Assembly: GCA_017428525.1 (NCBI GenBank)
Contig: JAFRQQ010000004.1
Location: forward strand, 62,001-126,000
DNA: 64,000 bases
Direction of reading: 5' to 3'
Source of the DNA: Clostridia bacterium
Lineage (GTDB): Bacteria; Bacillota; Clostridia; Oscillospirales; Acutalibacteraceae
Below, piece by piece: positions 28,289-36,670 of the stretch. Positions within the stretch are counted from its first letter, which is position 1. Each line of letters opens with the position of its first letter. The notes beneath the pieces are model-generated. The model was not told the DNA's origin and did not search any database. It worked only from the letters and a program-made list of their open reading frames with translations. Both the position numbers and the translations under genes were made by a program.

Positions 28289-29043
28289 CAGAATTCGAGG
28301 TCGGCGCACACGGCGTAATGATCGGAATAGAATGCGCCGTCAAAGGTTTTGTTGATGGTCCGGAATTTCAGCGGCCGGACGGCGGCACGGTCCACGAAAA
28401 TGAAATCGATGATTTCCTGAATGCGATCGGGTTCAAAGCCGTGGAAGGTGAAGCAGTCGTCGGTTTCCGGCGCGAGCATGCGCGCGTCGCCCATGTTGGC
28501 GCTGACCATGGTTTCATAGCAGTCGGAGCCCTGCGGCACGTTGAAATCGCCGGTGCAAACGACGGGCAGGCCGCTGAATTCCGCGGCCTTCTGCTGCAGC
28601 ATCTTTGCGCCGTTGACCTGCGCAAGGCGGCTGACATGGTCGAGATGCGTGTTGATATGGACATACTGCTTGCCGGTGGCGATCTCCTCGAGCAGCGCCC
28701 AGGTGGCGATGCGGGTGCAGGCCGTTTCCCAGCTGCGGGAGGGACGGTCGGGTGTTTCGGAGATCCAGAAGGTTTCGTTTTTCAGCGCGCGCAGGCGGTC
28801 TTTGCGGAAGAAAACGGCGGAGAATTCGCCGTCCTCCTTGCCGTCCTCGCGGCCGACGCCGACGTCGTCATAGTCCGGCAGATTGGCGCGCAGCGCGTTC
28901 ATCCAGCCGATATGCGCCTCCTGCACGCCGAAGGAATCCGGCTGATACTCGTTGATCACGCGGCAGACGAGCGGCACGCGGTTTTCCCACCGGCGTTCGT
29001 CCCTGCCGGCGCAGAGCAGATTGAATGAAATGATACGGAACAT
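28288..29043 (-). CDS. Endonuclease/exonuclease/phosphatase family protein (cytoplasmic copy)
   Basis: About 251 residues with the complete EEP fold: MFRIISFNLLCAG, FGVQEAH (metal-binding glutamate), HINTHLDHVS, CTGDFNVPQGS and a C-terminal SDHYAV. Start ATG 29043 follows AGAGGAG; a longer frame upstream overlaps the previous gene. It lacks a signal peptide, unlike the two paralogues upstream, and has SDHY instead of SDHHP. It is the third of three tandem EEP genes. The substrate (nucleic acid, phospholipid or phosphosugar) cannot be told from sequence. Confidence 0.85.
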   Translation of the reverse strand: MFRIISFNLLCAGRDERRWENRVPLVCRVINEYQPDSFGVQEAHIGWMNALRANLPDYDDVGVGREDGKEDGEFSAVFFRKDRLRALKNETFWISETPDRPSRSWETACTRIATWALLEEIATGKQYVHINTHLDHVSRLAQVNGAKMLQQKAAEFSGLPVVCTGDFNVPQGSDCYETMVSANMGDARMLAPETDDCFTFHGFEPDRIQEIIDFIFVDRAAVRPLKFRTINKTFDGAFYSDHYAVCADLEF

Positions 29044-29060
29044 ATTATAAAGTCTCCTCT

Positions 29061-29957
29061 TTATGGATTCCCCAGCGTCAGCGTCACGATCAGCGGATGA
29101 TGATCGGAGGGGTAGATGCCCTGATATTTCGTCTGATCCACCGTGTAGCTCGCCACGGCGGTGCAAAGATCGTTGACAAAGCAGAAATCGATGGGCCTGA
29201 CGCGCATCTGCTCCGTCAGCGCGGAATAGCCGTGAAACGTGCCGGCGTCCATGGTTTCGGCCGCGAGGTATTTGCAGTCCCGCATGCCGCTCTCCAGAAT
29301 GCGCTGATACATCACGGAGCCTTCCTCATCGTTGAGATCGCCCGTGAAAACGAAGGGCAGCGCCGCGCAAAGGGCGGCGGCCTTCTGCGTGATCAGCGCC
29401 ACGGATTCCAGCCGCGCAGCCGCGCCGATATGGTCGAAGTGCGCGTTGAAATTCACATAAGTAAAGCCGGTGTCCTTCTCGCGCAGCACGGCGTAAGTGC
29501 ATACGCGATTATAAGCGGCGTCCCAGCCCTTGGAAACGGTCTCCGGTGTTTCAGAGAGCCAGAAGGTGCCGCTGTCGATCAGATCAAATTTCTCTTTCAG
29601 ATAAAAAACGGGACTGGCCTCGCCGGTATTGTCCTTGTCGCGGCCGAGACCGACGCTGTCATATTCCGGCAGCGCTTCCCGCAGCGCCTGATAGAGAAAA
29701 ACGCTGCATTCCTGCGCGCCGAAGGAATCCGGCTGCCACGCGCGGATGTTTTCCGCGAGCAGCCGGACCCGGTTGGCCGGTGCGTATTTGCCCACGCCCG
29801 AGACCTTGAGATTGTAGGACATCACGGTGAAGGTCCGGGTCGTTGCCGGCGTGACCGGCTGCGCCGGATTGACAGGCGTCACCGCTGCAGGCGTGTGGAA
29901 CAGCAGCACCAGCGCCGTGAGCGCCGCAAAGGCTTTGGACCAGAGGGATGCAAGCAT
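29061..29957 (-). CDS. Endonuclease/exonuclease/phosphatase family protein (exported or anchored)
   Basis: A 298-residue EEP protein with an N-terminal hydrophobic segment (residues 9-25) and a proline-rich linker (VTPVNPAQPVTPATT) before the catalytic domain. Catalytic motifs are TVMSYNLKVSG, FGAQECS, VNFNAHFDHIG, FTGDLNDEEG and YPSDHHPLIV. It is therefore likely to act outside the membrane. It starts one base after the previous paralogue's stop. It is related to its neighbours throughout its length, implying local duplication. Confidence 0.85.
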   Translation of the reverse strand: MLASLWSKAFAALTALVLLFHTPAAVTPVNPAQPVTPATTRTFTVMSYNLKVSGVGKYAPANRVRLLAENIRAWQPDSFGAQECSVFLYQALREALPEYDSVGLGRDKDNTGEASPVFYLKEKFDLIDSGTFWLSETPETVSKGWDAAYNRVCTYAVLREKDTGFTYVNFNAHFDHIGAAARLESVALITQKAAALCAALPFVFTGDLNDEEGSVMYQRILESGMRDCKYLAAETMDAGTFHGYSALTEQMRVRPIDFCFVNDLCTAVASYTVDQTKYQGIYPSDHHPLIVTLTLGNP

Positions 29958-29958
29958 C

Positions 29959-30864
29959 TCAGTTCGCCTCCGTTTCGTAATCCTGCAGGATCATCGTGGC
30001 CGCGATCGGGTGGTGGTCGGAGGGATAAATCCCGTCATAGCAGGAAAGATCCGTCACATAGCGCTCCGCTTCCACCAGAAACGCGGGATTGGTGAAGATG
30101 AAATCGATGATCTCGTTTTCGACGCTGCCGTAGTTGTGATAGGTGGAGGCGTCGGCGTTTTCGCGCTCGGCTGCGGTCACCCGCACGTTTTCAAAGCCGA
30201 TGCTCAGGAAGCGCGCGGCCTCCTCGGTGCCTTCGCGCAGGTTCAGATCACCCGTCAGAATGACCGGCAGATCGGGGCAGACGGCGGCAATCTTTTCGGA
30301 GATGACCGCGGCGGCCTCCATGCGGGCATAGTAGCCGCGGTGATCCAGATGCGTGTTGAAATGGGCATAGGTGAAGCCCGTGGCTTTATCCCGCAGCACG
30401 GCGTAGGTGCACACGCGGTTGAACTGCGCGTCCGGGAAGCGGGAGGGGATCGACGGGGTCAGCGTGAGCCAGAAGGTGCCGCTGTCCACCAGATCGAACT
30501 TGTCTTTCAGGTAATACACGGGGGACGCCTCGCCGAAGAAGAGGTAGCGCGGCGCGCCGACGTGGGCATAGGCCGGCGCTGCGTCTTCCAGCAGGTCGAA
30601 CCATTCCGCCGTGCATTCCTGCGCGCCGAAGGAATCCGGCGCATAGCGGGCGATATCCTGCGCCACCAGCGGCGCGCGGGCGGCAGGCGCCTGCTCGTCG
30701 CTGCCGGTGCAGCGCAGATTGTAGCTCATCACAGTCACTTCCTGCTGCACGCCGGGCGTGCCGGCCGGCTCGCGGGTGAGCGGCGTGACGTTGGAGGGGA
30801 CATAAACGACGGAAAGCAGCGCCGTGACGGCGGAAAGGATCGCGATGATGATCTTGTCAAACAT
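29959..30864 (-). CDS. Endonuclease/exonuclease/phosphatase family protein (exported or anchored)
   Basis: A 301-residue EEP protein with an N-terminal membrane segment (MFDKIIIAILSAVTALLSVV) and a short linker. Catalytic motifs: TVMSYNLRCTG, FGAQECT, AHFNTHLDHRG, LTGDLNLREG and YPSDHHPIAA. It is the first of the three tandem copies and follows the phosphohexomutase gene by 2 bases, with AAGGAGGG overlapping that gene's end. The repeat of the same architecture suggests extracellular phosphate-ester hydrolysis, but no substrate is shown. Confidence 0.85.
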   Translation of the reverse strand: MFDKIIIAILSAVTALLSVVYVPSNVTPLTREPAGTPGVQQEVTVMSYNLRCTGSDEQAPAARAPLVAQDIARYAPDSFGAQECTAEWFDLLEDAAPAYAHVGAPRYLFFGEASPVYYLKDKFDLVDSGTFWLTLTPSIPSRFPDAQFNRVCTYAVLRDKATGFTYAHFNTHLDHRGYYARMEAAAVISEKIAAVCPDLPVILTGDLNLREGTEEAARFLSIGFENVRVTAAERENADASTYHNYGSVENEIIDFIFTNPAFLVEAERYVTDLSCYDGIYPSDHHPIAATMILQDYETEAN

Positions 30865-30866
30865 CG

Positions 30867-32384
30867 TCAGCCCTCCTTCGCAAGCGCGGCGGCCAGCGAC
30901 GCGGCGTCGACCTGCGCCATGGCGGGGCAGGCGGCCAGCGTGTCGGCGACTTCCCGCAGCATTTTTTCGATCCCGCCGGGCTGATCGCTTTCGGCGTTGA
31001 GCACCAGGATCGGATCATGCACGCTCATGCGCAGCAGGAACCAGCCTTGCCCGGCCGCGGAGTTGATGCGGATGCCTTCATGATTGTCCGCGGCGGGCGT
31101 CCAGCCCGGATGCGTCTGCGCGGCGGCGGTCAGATGCGCGATCACGGCTTCGCCGACCGGGCGGAACTCTGTTTGCGTGATGCGGAAGCGCAGCTCGGTT
31201 TCCTCCGCCGGCTCTGCCAGCCCGTCGATCAGGCTTTCGAGCGTTTTGCCCTGCTTTGCCAGCGACGCCGCTTCGATGATCAGCCGCGTGATCAGATATG
31301 CGCCGTCGTCCAGATAGTAATTGTCTGCAAAGGCGGCGTGACCGGAGGTTTCCATGGCGAGCGGGCAGGGGATGCCGGCTTCGCACAGCTCGATCTGCTT
31401 GTTGATGACGTTGCGGTAGCCGCGGCGGAAGCGCAGATGCTTGCCGCCCTTTTCTTCGATAAACGCCGCCAGCCCGTCGGAGGTGACGCTGTCGGTCACG
31501 ATGACGCCGCCGGGGCAGTCCCGCAGCGCGACGGCGGCTGCGAGCGCGACCAGACGGTTGCGGTTGATTTCAAATCCGCCCTTGCCGACCAGCGCGGCGC
31601 GGTCGACGTCCGTGTCAAAGATCACGCCGAAATCCGCGTCGGCCGCTGCCGTGGCGGCGGAAACGCAGTGCATGGCTTCCGCGTTCTCCGGGTTCGGCGC
31701 GTGGTGGGGAAAGTTGCCGTCCGGCTCCAGATACAGGCTGCCGGAAACGTCCGCGCCGAGCGGGCGGAGCACCTGCTTTGCATAGAAGCCGCCCACGCCG
31801 TTGCCGGCGTCCACAACGATGCGCAGCCCGGCCAGCGGGTGCGCGCGGTCCGCGGCGTTGACGCCGTTGATAATTTGCTCTTTCAGGATGGTTGCATAGC
31901 GGTCGATGAAGTCGCCGCATACACAGGCTTCGGGGTCGCCGGCCTGCGGCGCGGGCATGGCTGCGGCCGCCTCCAGCAGCGCCGCGATGTCGCTGCCCTC
32001 CAGACCGCCGCGCGGCGTAAAGAATTTCAGTCCGTTGCGGTCTTTCGGATGGTGGCTGGCCGTGATCTGGATCGCGCCGTCCAGCTCCGCCTCCAGTGTG
32101 GAAAGAAACATGGCGGGCGTGGAGCAAAGGCCGAGATCCACGGCTGCAACGTCTTTGGCGACCAACGCCGAGAGGACGGCGCGCTTGATGCGTTCGGCAG
32201 ACAGACGGCTGTCGTGGCCGACGCTGATGCGCAGGGGTCGGCGGCTGCTGCGCGCCGCAAGCCAGTCCGCAAAGGCGCAGGCGGTACGCATGACCATTTC
32301 ATCGCTCATATAGAGCGGATCCTGCGGATCGCCGATGGCAATGCCGCGAATGTCGCTGCCGCTTTTGAATTGACGGTAGTCCAT
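30867..32384 (-). CDS. Phosphomannomutase/phosphoglucomutase
   Basis: A 505-residue alpha-D-phosphohexomutase that would interconvert the 1- and 6-phosphates of mannose or glucose. The phosphoserine loop reads ITASHHPKDRNGLKF, where most family members have SHNP. The metal loop is FDTDVDRAAL and a later motif is MALETSGHAAF-like (CPLAMETSGHAAF). ATG 32384 follows AAGGAG by 8 bases. Its place with manA and a mannosidase nearby makes mannose metabolism or GDP-mannose supply plausible. Confidence 0.9.
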   Translation of the reverse strand: MDYRQFKSGSDIRGIAIGDPQDPLYMSDEMVMRTACAFADWLAARSSRRPLRISVGHDSRLSAERIKRAVLSALVAKDVAAVDLGLCSTPAMFLSTLEAELDGAIQITASHHPKDRNGLKFFTPRGGLEGSDIAALLEAAAAMPAPQAGDPEACVCGDFIDRYATILKEQIINGVNAADRAHPLAGLRIVVDAGNGVGGFYAKQVLRPLGADVSGSLYLEPDGNFPHHAPNPENAEAMHCVSAATAAADADFGVIFDTDVDRAALVGKGGFEINRNRLVALAAAVALRDCPGGVIVTDSVTSDGLAAFIEEKGGKHLRFRRGYRNVINKQIELCEAGIPCPLAMETSGHAAFADNYYLDDGAYLITRLIIEAASLAKQGKTLESLIDGLAEPAEETELRFRITQTEFRPVGEAVIAHLTAAAQTHPGWTPAADNHEGIRINSAAGQGWFLLRMSVHDPILVLNAESDQPGGIEKMLREVADTLAACPAMAQVDAASLAAALAKEG

Positions 32385-32398
32385 GAACAGCGCTCCTT

Positions 32399-33088
32399 TC
32401 AAAAGATGGTTTTGGCAAAGTAATCGTCCGAAACGGCGAGCAGGAAACGAAACGTCGGCGCAAGCTGCCGGAAGCAGCCGCGCAGGATGCCGATGATCGT
32501 TTCATCCGCCAGATCCTCCAACCGGGAGGATTCGTAAATAAAACCGAAGTCTTTGCAGTTGTACAGCGCCTCCAGCCCCGTCGGACAGCCGGGCTGCGGG
32601 CGTTTGTAGCGTTCGCCGTAAGGCACGGCCCCGCTTGCGAGCGCATCCCGCACCGCTGCGCGAAAATCCGCTTCCCGCGCGCAGATATGTGCGCGGAAGG
32701 TCTGCATCAGACCCGGCGCGTGGCCGTAAAGCCCCACGCCCATGGAATAGCCGTTCGGCGAGACCTCAAACCAGAAGGCGGGATAGTTTTCCCATTCGTG
32801 CTTTGGCCGCATGAACATGATCCACATGTGTTCGCGGTAAAGAGACTGGTCTTTTGTAAAGCGCGTGTCGCGCCGGATGCGGGAGACCATTTTCGTCGGA
32901 ATCGTGCACATCAGCGGGTCAAGCGAAAGCAATTCTCCGCCGAGGATGCCGGCCAGCTGCCGCATCGGCACGGTGACGCCCTGCTTGAGCGCCTCCTTGT
33001 GTTCTTCATAAAACGCGCGGGAATCGCGAAAGCGGTTTTCCGCCAGCAGGAACAGCGCGTCCCGCGTGATGCCGTCATAGTCTGCCAT
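32399..33088 (-). CDS. DUF2461 family protein
   Basis: The 229-residue protein has the DUF2461 pattern: NRFRDSRAFYEEHKEAL at the N terminus, IRRDTRFTKDQSLYREHMWIMF in the middle and AFWFEVSPNGYSMGVG after it. No activity is established for this widely distributed family. Its ATG overlaps the stop of the methionine-gamma-lyase-like gene (TAATG). It is a middle gene of the malQ-to-EEP operon. Confidence 0.85.
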   Translation of the reverse strand: MADYDGITRDALFLLAENRFRDSRAFYEEHKEALKQGVTVPMRQLAGILGGELLSLDPLMCTIPTKMVSRIRRDTRFTKDQSLYREHMWIMFMRPKHEWENYPAFWFEVSPNGYSMGVGLYGHAPGLMQTFRAHICAREADFRAAVRDALASGAVPYGERYKRPQPGCPTGLEALYNCKDFGFIYESSRLEDLADETIIGILRGCFRQLAPTFRFLLAVSDDYFAKTIF

Positions 33089-34356
33089 TACGGAATCAGC
33101 CCCTTTTCCAGCAAAGATTGCGCCGCCATGAGGATCGCGGTTTTGGCGCAGGGATAGTTGAGACCGCCCTGCATCCAGACGGCGTAGGGTTCGCGCAGCG
33201 GCGCGTCGGCGGACAGCTCAATGGAGGAGCCGAGGATGAACGCGCCGGCGGCCATGATGACCTTGCTGTCGTAGCCGGGCATATCCCAGGGCTCCGGCGT
33301 AACGAACGCGTCCACCGGCGAGCCGGACTGAATGCCCCGGCAGAAAGCGATCAGCCGCTCCGGCGTTTCCAGGCAGAGCGTCTGGATAATATCGTGCCGC
33401 GTCTCGTCGCTGCGCGGGGAGACGGAAAAGCCGAAGGATTCAAACAGCGCGGCGGCAAAGACCATTGCCTTGAGCGCCTCGCCTGTGACCTGCGGCGCAT
33501 GGAACGCGCCCATAAAAAGATTGCGGCTCTCCCCGAGCGTGCAGCCGACCTCGCGGCCGAGGCCGGGCGTTGAGGCGCGGTAGCTGCAGAGCTCCACCAG
33601 ATCGGCGCGCCCCGCGATATAGCCGCCCGTGCGGGCAATGCCGCCGCCCGCATTTTTGATCAGGGAACCGGCCATCAGATCGGCGCCCGCAGCCGTCGGC
33701 TCTGTCAGCTCCGTGAATTCGCCGTAGCAGTTGTCGACCATGACAACGGCGTCGCTTTCCGCATGCACCAGCGAAGCGACCTGTGCGATCTCCGCCACGG
33801 AAAGGCTTGGACGCAGGCTGTAGCCCCTGGAGCGCTGCAGATAAACCATGCGCGGGGCGAACGCCTTCAATGCATCGCGGATCGCCGGAAGATCCGGCTT
33901 GCCTTCCGGCGTGAGCTCCACCTGGCGGTACTGCACGCCGAAGTCTTTCAGCGAGCCCATCCCTTCGCCGGTCAGTCCGATGACGCTGTGGATCGTGTCA
34001 TAGGGCGTGCCGGTCACGCAGAGCATTGTGTCGCCCGGGCGCAGCACGCCGAAGAGCGCAACGGCCAGCGTGTGGGTGCCGCAGGTGAAAGTGTGGCGCA
34101 CGAGCGCGTCCTCGGCGCCGAACGCGGCGGCATAGATGCGGTCGAGCTTGTCCCGTCCGCGGTCGCCGTAGCCGTAGCCGGTGGAGCCGGCAAAATCCGC
34201 CTCGCTCACCTTGGCGTCGATGAAGGCCTTGAGCATTTTCTGCTGATTGTATTCGGTGATCTCGTCAATCTGCGCAAATTGCGCGGACGCCTTTTGCTGC
34301 GCCGCGGCGGCGGCAGCCTCGAGCTTCGGATCAAACTGAAAAATCGAAGGTTCCAT
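33088..34356 (-). CDS. Methionine gamma-lyase family PLP enzyme (aluminum-resistance-protein type)
   Basis: The 422-residue protein matches the family once labelled aluminum resistance protein: FAGSTGYGYGDRGRDKLDRIYA, FTCGTHTLAVALFG, and the PLP-lysine segment DLMAGSLIKNAGGGIARTGGY. It is related to cystathionine/methionine lyases, and the natural substrate is uncertain. Length is normal. A GGGAA-type ribosome binding site precedes the ATG. It lies 15 bases after malQ. Confidence 0.87.
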   Translation of the reverse strand: MEPSIFQFDPKLEAAAAAAQQKASAQFAQIDEITEYNQQKMLKAFIDAKVSEADFAGSTGYGYGDRGRDKLDRIYAAAFGAEDALVRHTFTCGTHTLAVALFGVLRPGDTMLCVTGTPYDTIHSVIGLTGEGMGSLKDFGVQYRQVELTPEGKPDLPAIRDALKAFAPRMVYLQRSRGYSLRPSLSVAEIAQVASLVHAESDAVVMVDNCYGEFTELTEPTAAGADLMAGSLIKNAGGGIARTGGYIAGRADLVELCSYRASTPGLGREVGCTLGESRNLFMGAFHAPQVTGEALKAMVFAAALFESFGFSVSPRSDETRHDIIQTLCLETPERLIAFCRGIQSGSPVDAFVTPEPWDMPGYDSKVIMAAGAFILGSSIELSADAPLREPYAVWMQGGLNYPCAKTAILMAAQSLLEKGLIP

Positions 34357-34371
34357 GGTTGTTCCCTTTAT

Positions 34372-35808
34372 TTATCTTTTGTAAATTCTGTGCAGCGCGC
34401 GGAAATACGGCAGGTCGGCGCGCAGCAGCTGCTCTTTGGTGATGCGGTAGCGCCAGTTGCCCTCCGCCACGCCGGGGGTGTTGATGCGCGTGTCGGAGCC
34501 GTACATCAGGAAATCCTGCACCGGAATGATCGCGAGCTTTGCTGGGCTGGCAAAGACGGCGCGCAGCAGCAGGGGCGTAGCGCCGCCCCAGTCGCCGCCG
34601 GGGAAGCCGCAGTAATCCAGCGCGCGGCGGCGGACCGCCTCGTCGCTTTCCCAAAGGAAGCCGAACAGCGTGTTGTTGTCGTGCGTGCCGGAATAGCAGA
34701 TGCAGTTCGGAATGTGATTGTGGGGCAGATGCAGGCTGTCGCCGTCGTCAAGGAAGGCAAACTGGAACACCCGCATGCCGGGAAAGCCGCTTTCCTCCAC
34801 GAGCGCGCGGACTTCGTCGGTGATGTCGCCCAGATCCTCCGCGATGATGAGCTTGTCTTCATGGCCTTTCTTGATTGCGTTGACCAGCGCCATGCCGGGA
34901 CCCTTGCGCCACTGCCCGTTGCGGGCGGTGGTTTCGGCGGCGTCCACGGCCCAGTAAGCCTCTACGGCGCGGAAATGGTCGATGCGCACGCCGTCAAACA
35001 GCGTGAGCGCGTGATCCATGCGCGCGCGCCACCAGGCATAATCGTCTTTGGCCATGGCTTCCCAGTTGTAAAGCGGATTGCCCCAGAGCTGGCCGTCCGC
35101 CGCGAAGTAATCCGGCGGCACGCCCGCAACGCTGGTCGGCCGTCCGTCCGGACCGATGTCAAACAGACCCGGATCCTCCCAGACGTCGCAGCTGTCGTCC
35201 GAAACATAAAACGGCAGATCGCCGATGATGCGGATGCCCTTGCCGTTGGCGTAGGCCTTGACCTTCGCCCATTGGGTGAAGAACGCATACTGAATGAACT
35301 GCCAGGTCTGCAGCGTTTCAACATCCATGATTTCCTGCGTCGTCCACGCCTGCCAGGGCGCTTCGCCGTTCTGCGCGCGCAGCGTCATAAAGCGGCAGAA
35401 GCTGTCGATGTGCGGATGGGATGCGAGAAAGGCGTCGATTTCGGCGCGATCCTTCACACGGGCGCTCGCCTTCGCAAGCAGCGCAAAACGCTCCGCGTGC
35501 AGGCGGTCGTATTCCGCCGCGTAGGGCGTTTTCTGCCGTGCGCCGTCCAGCTCCGCGCGGGTCAGCAGCCCCTGCGCAAACAGCGTTTCGGGATCCACGA
35601 AAAAGGGGTTCCCGCCGAATGCGGAATAGGATTTATAGGGGGAATTGTAGCTGTCCGTGACGGTGAAGGGCAGTACCTGCCAGACCGAAAACCCGACGTC
35701 CTTGAGGAAATCGATGAATTCAAAGGCCGGTTTGCCGAAATTGCCGATGGAGTAATCGCCGTAAAGCGAGGAGATATGCATGAGCATGCCGCTTTGTCTT
35801 CGTTTCAT
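34372..35808 (-). CDS. malQ: 4-alpha-glucanotransferase MalQ
   Basis: A 478-residue GH77 enzyme that transfers segments of alpha-1,4-glucan chains. Catalytic residues lie in VRIDHFRAVEAYW (nucleophile D), IIAEDLGDIT (acid/base E) and YSGTHDNNT (transition-state D). The start at MKRRQSGMLMHISSL fits homologues, with AAGGGG upstream; extending the frame further adds non-conserved sequence. It opens the long - strand operon. It would serve glycogen or maltodextrin metabolism. Confidence 0.95.
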   Translation of the reverse strand: MKRRQSGMLMHISSLYGDYSIGNFGKPAFEFIDFLKDVGFSVWQVLPFTVTDSYNSPYKSYSAFGGNPFFVDPETLFAQGLLTRAELDGARQKTPYAAEYDRLHAERFALLAKASARVKDRAEIDAFLASHPHIDSFCRFMTLRAQNGEAPWQAWTTQEIMDVETLQTWQFIQYAFFTQWAKVKAYANGKGIRIIGDLPFYVSDDSCDVWEDPGLFDIGPDGRPTSVAGVPPDYFAADGQLWGNPLYNWEAMAKDDYAWWRARMDHALTLFDGVRIDHFRAVEAYWAVDAAETTARNGQWRKGPGMALVNAIKKGHEDKLIIAEDLGDITDEVRALVEESGFPGMRVFQFAFLDDGDSLHLPHNHIPNCICYSGTHDNNTLFGFLWESDEAVRRRALDYCGFPGGDWGGATPLLLRAVFASPAKLAIIPVQDFLMYGSDTRINTPGVAEGNWRYRITKEQLLRADLPYFRALHRIYKR

Positions 35809-35838
35809 AAAATGCCCCTTTGTCTGCAATATAAAAAC

Positions 35839-35867
35839 AATATAGCACACTTGCCGCCGAAAATAAA
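35839..35867 (-). promoter_or_regulatory. Possible promoter of the malQ operon
   Basis: On the - strand TTTATT, 17-base spacer, and TATATT with an extended TGC. The -35 box is weak, so this is a candidate only. Confidence 0.35.
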
Positions 35868-35884
35868 GCGCTTTTGAAAAAAAC

Positions 35885-35913
35885 TTGCTTTTTATAATGG
35901 AAAATATTATAAT
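35885..35913 (+). promoter_or_regulatory. Promoter of the HAD hydrolase gene
   Basis: TTGCTT (35885-35890), 17-base spacer and perfect TATAAT (35908-35913), about 45 bases before the ATG. It is divergent from malQ. Confidence 0.72.
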
Positions 35914-35957
35914 CATTACTGTAATCTCTGGCCGCATACGCCGAAGGAGGAATCCGG

Positions 35958-36617
35958 ATGCTCTGGCAGACGCCATTTGAATCCATGCAGCTGACCCATG
36001 TGCTCTGGGACTGGAACGGCACGCTGCTCGACGACGTCGCAGCGTCGCTCGCGAGCGTCAACGATATGCTTGCGCGGCGCGGGATGCCGCCGATCGGTCT
36101 GCCGCGTTACAAAGCCTGCATCTGTGTGCCGATCCGCGGATTCTATGCGCAGGTGTTCGATCTGGAGCACGAGGATTATGATGCGATCCTCGCGGAATAC
36201 AACGCGGGTTATCTGCTGCATCTGCGCGATTGCGGACTGGCAGCCGGCGCTTTGGAGGCGCTGGATGCGTTCGCGGCGGGCGGCGTGCGGCAGGCAATCG
36301 TTTCCTCCTCTCACCGTGACCAGCTGCTGGAAAATGCGGCGCGGTACGGCGTGGCGGACCGCTTTGACGCCCTGCTCGGCGCCGCCGATTATCAGGCGGA
36401 TTCCAAAATCGAGCGTGCAGCCGCCTATCTTGCTGCCGCGGGCGCGGATCCCGCGCAGGTGCTGGTGATCGGCGATCTGGCGCACGATGCGGAGATGGCG
36501 CGCAGCCTCGGCGCACGCTGCGTGCTGCTCACGGCAGGCCATGAACAGCCGGAGCGTCTGCGGGCGGCGGGCGTGCCGCTGATCGATTCGCTGTTTGCGC
36601 TTGTTTCGCATGAATAA
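35958..36617 (+). CDS. HAD family hydrolase
   Basis: A 219-residue haloacid-dehalogenase-type phosphatase. Motif I reads LWDWNGTLLDD, so the nucleophile aspartate is present but the usual second aspartate is asparagine, as in one common Firmicutes subfamily. Motif II is IVSSSHRDQ, and motif IV is VIGDLAHDAEMA. The helical cap between motif I and II resembles phosphoglycolate phosphatase. GAAGGAGG precedes the ATG. The substrate is unknown. Confidence 0.88.
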   Translation: MLWQTPFESMQLTHVLWDWNGTLLDDVAASLASVNDMLARRGMPPIGLPRYKACICVPIRGFYAQVFDLEHEDYDAILAEYNAGYLLHLRDCGLAAGALEALDAFAAGGVRQAIVSSSHRDQLLENAARYGVADRFDALLGAADYQADSKIERAAAYLAAAGADPAQVLVIGDLAHDAEMARSLGARCVLLTAGHEQPERLRAAGVPLIDSLFALVSHE

Positions 36618-36657
36618 AACAGACGCCCCGCGCAGTTCCGGAAAACCGCACAGGGCG
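36615..36657 (-). terminator. Terminator of dus
   Basis: On the - strand a long imperfect stem (CGCCCTGTGCGGTT with AACTGCGCGGGGCG) is followed by TCTGTTTTATT. It lies 14 bases after the dus stop and could also end the converging HAD gene. Confidence 0.65.
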
Positions 36658-36670
36658 CTGATGAACGTCT

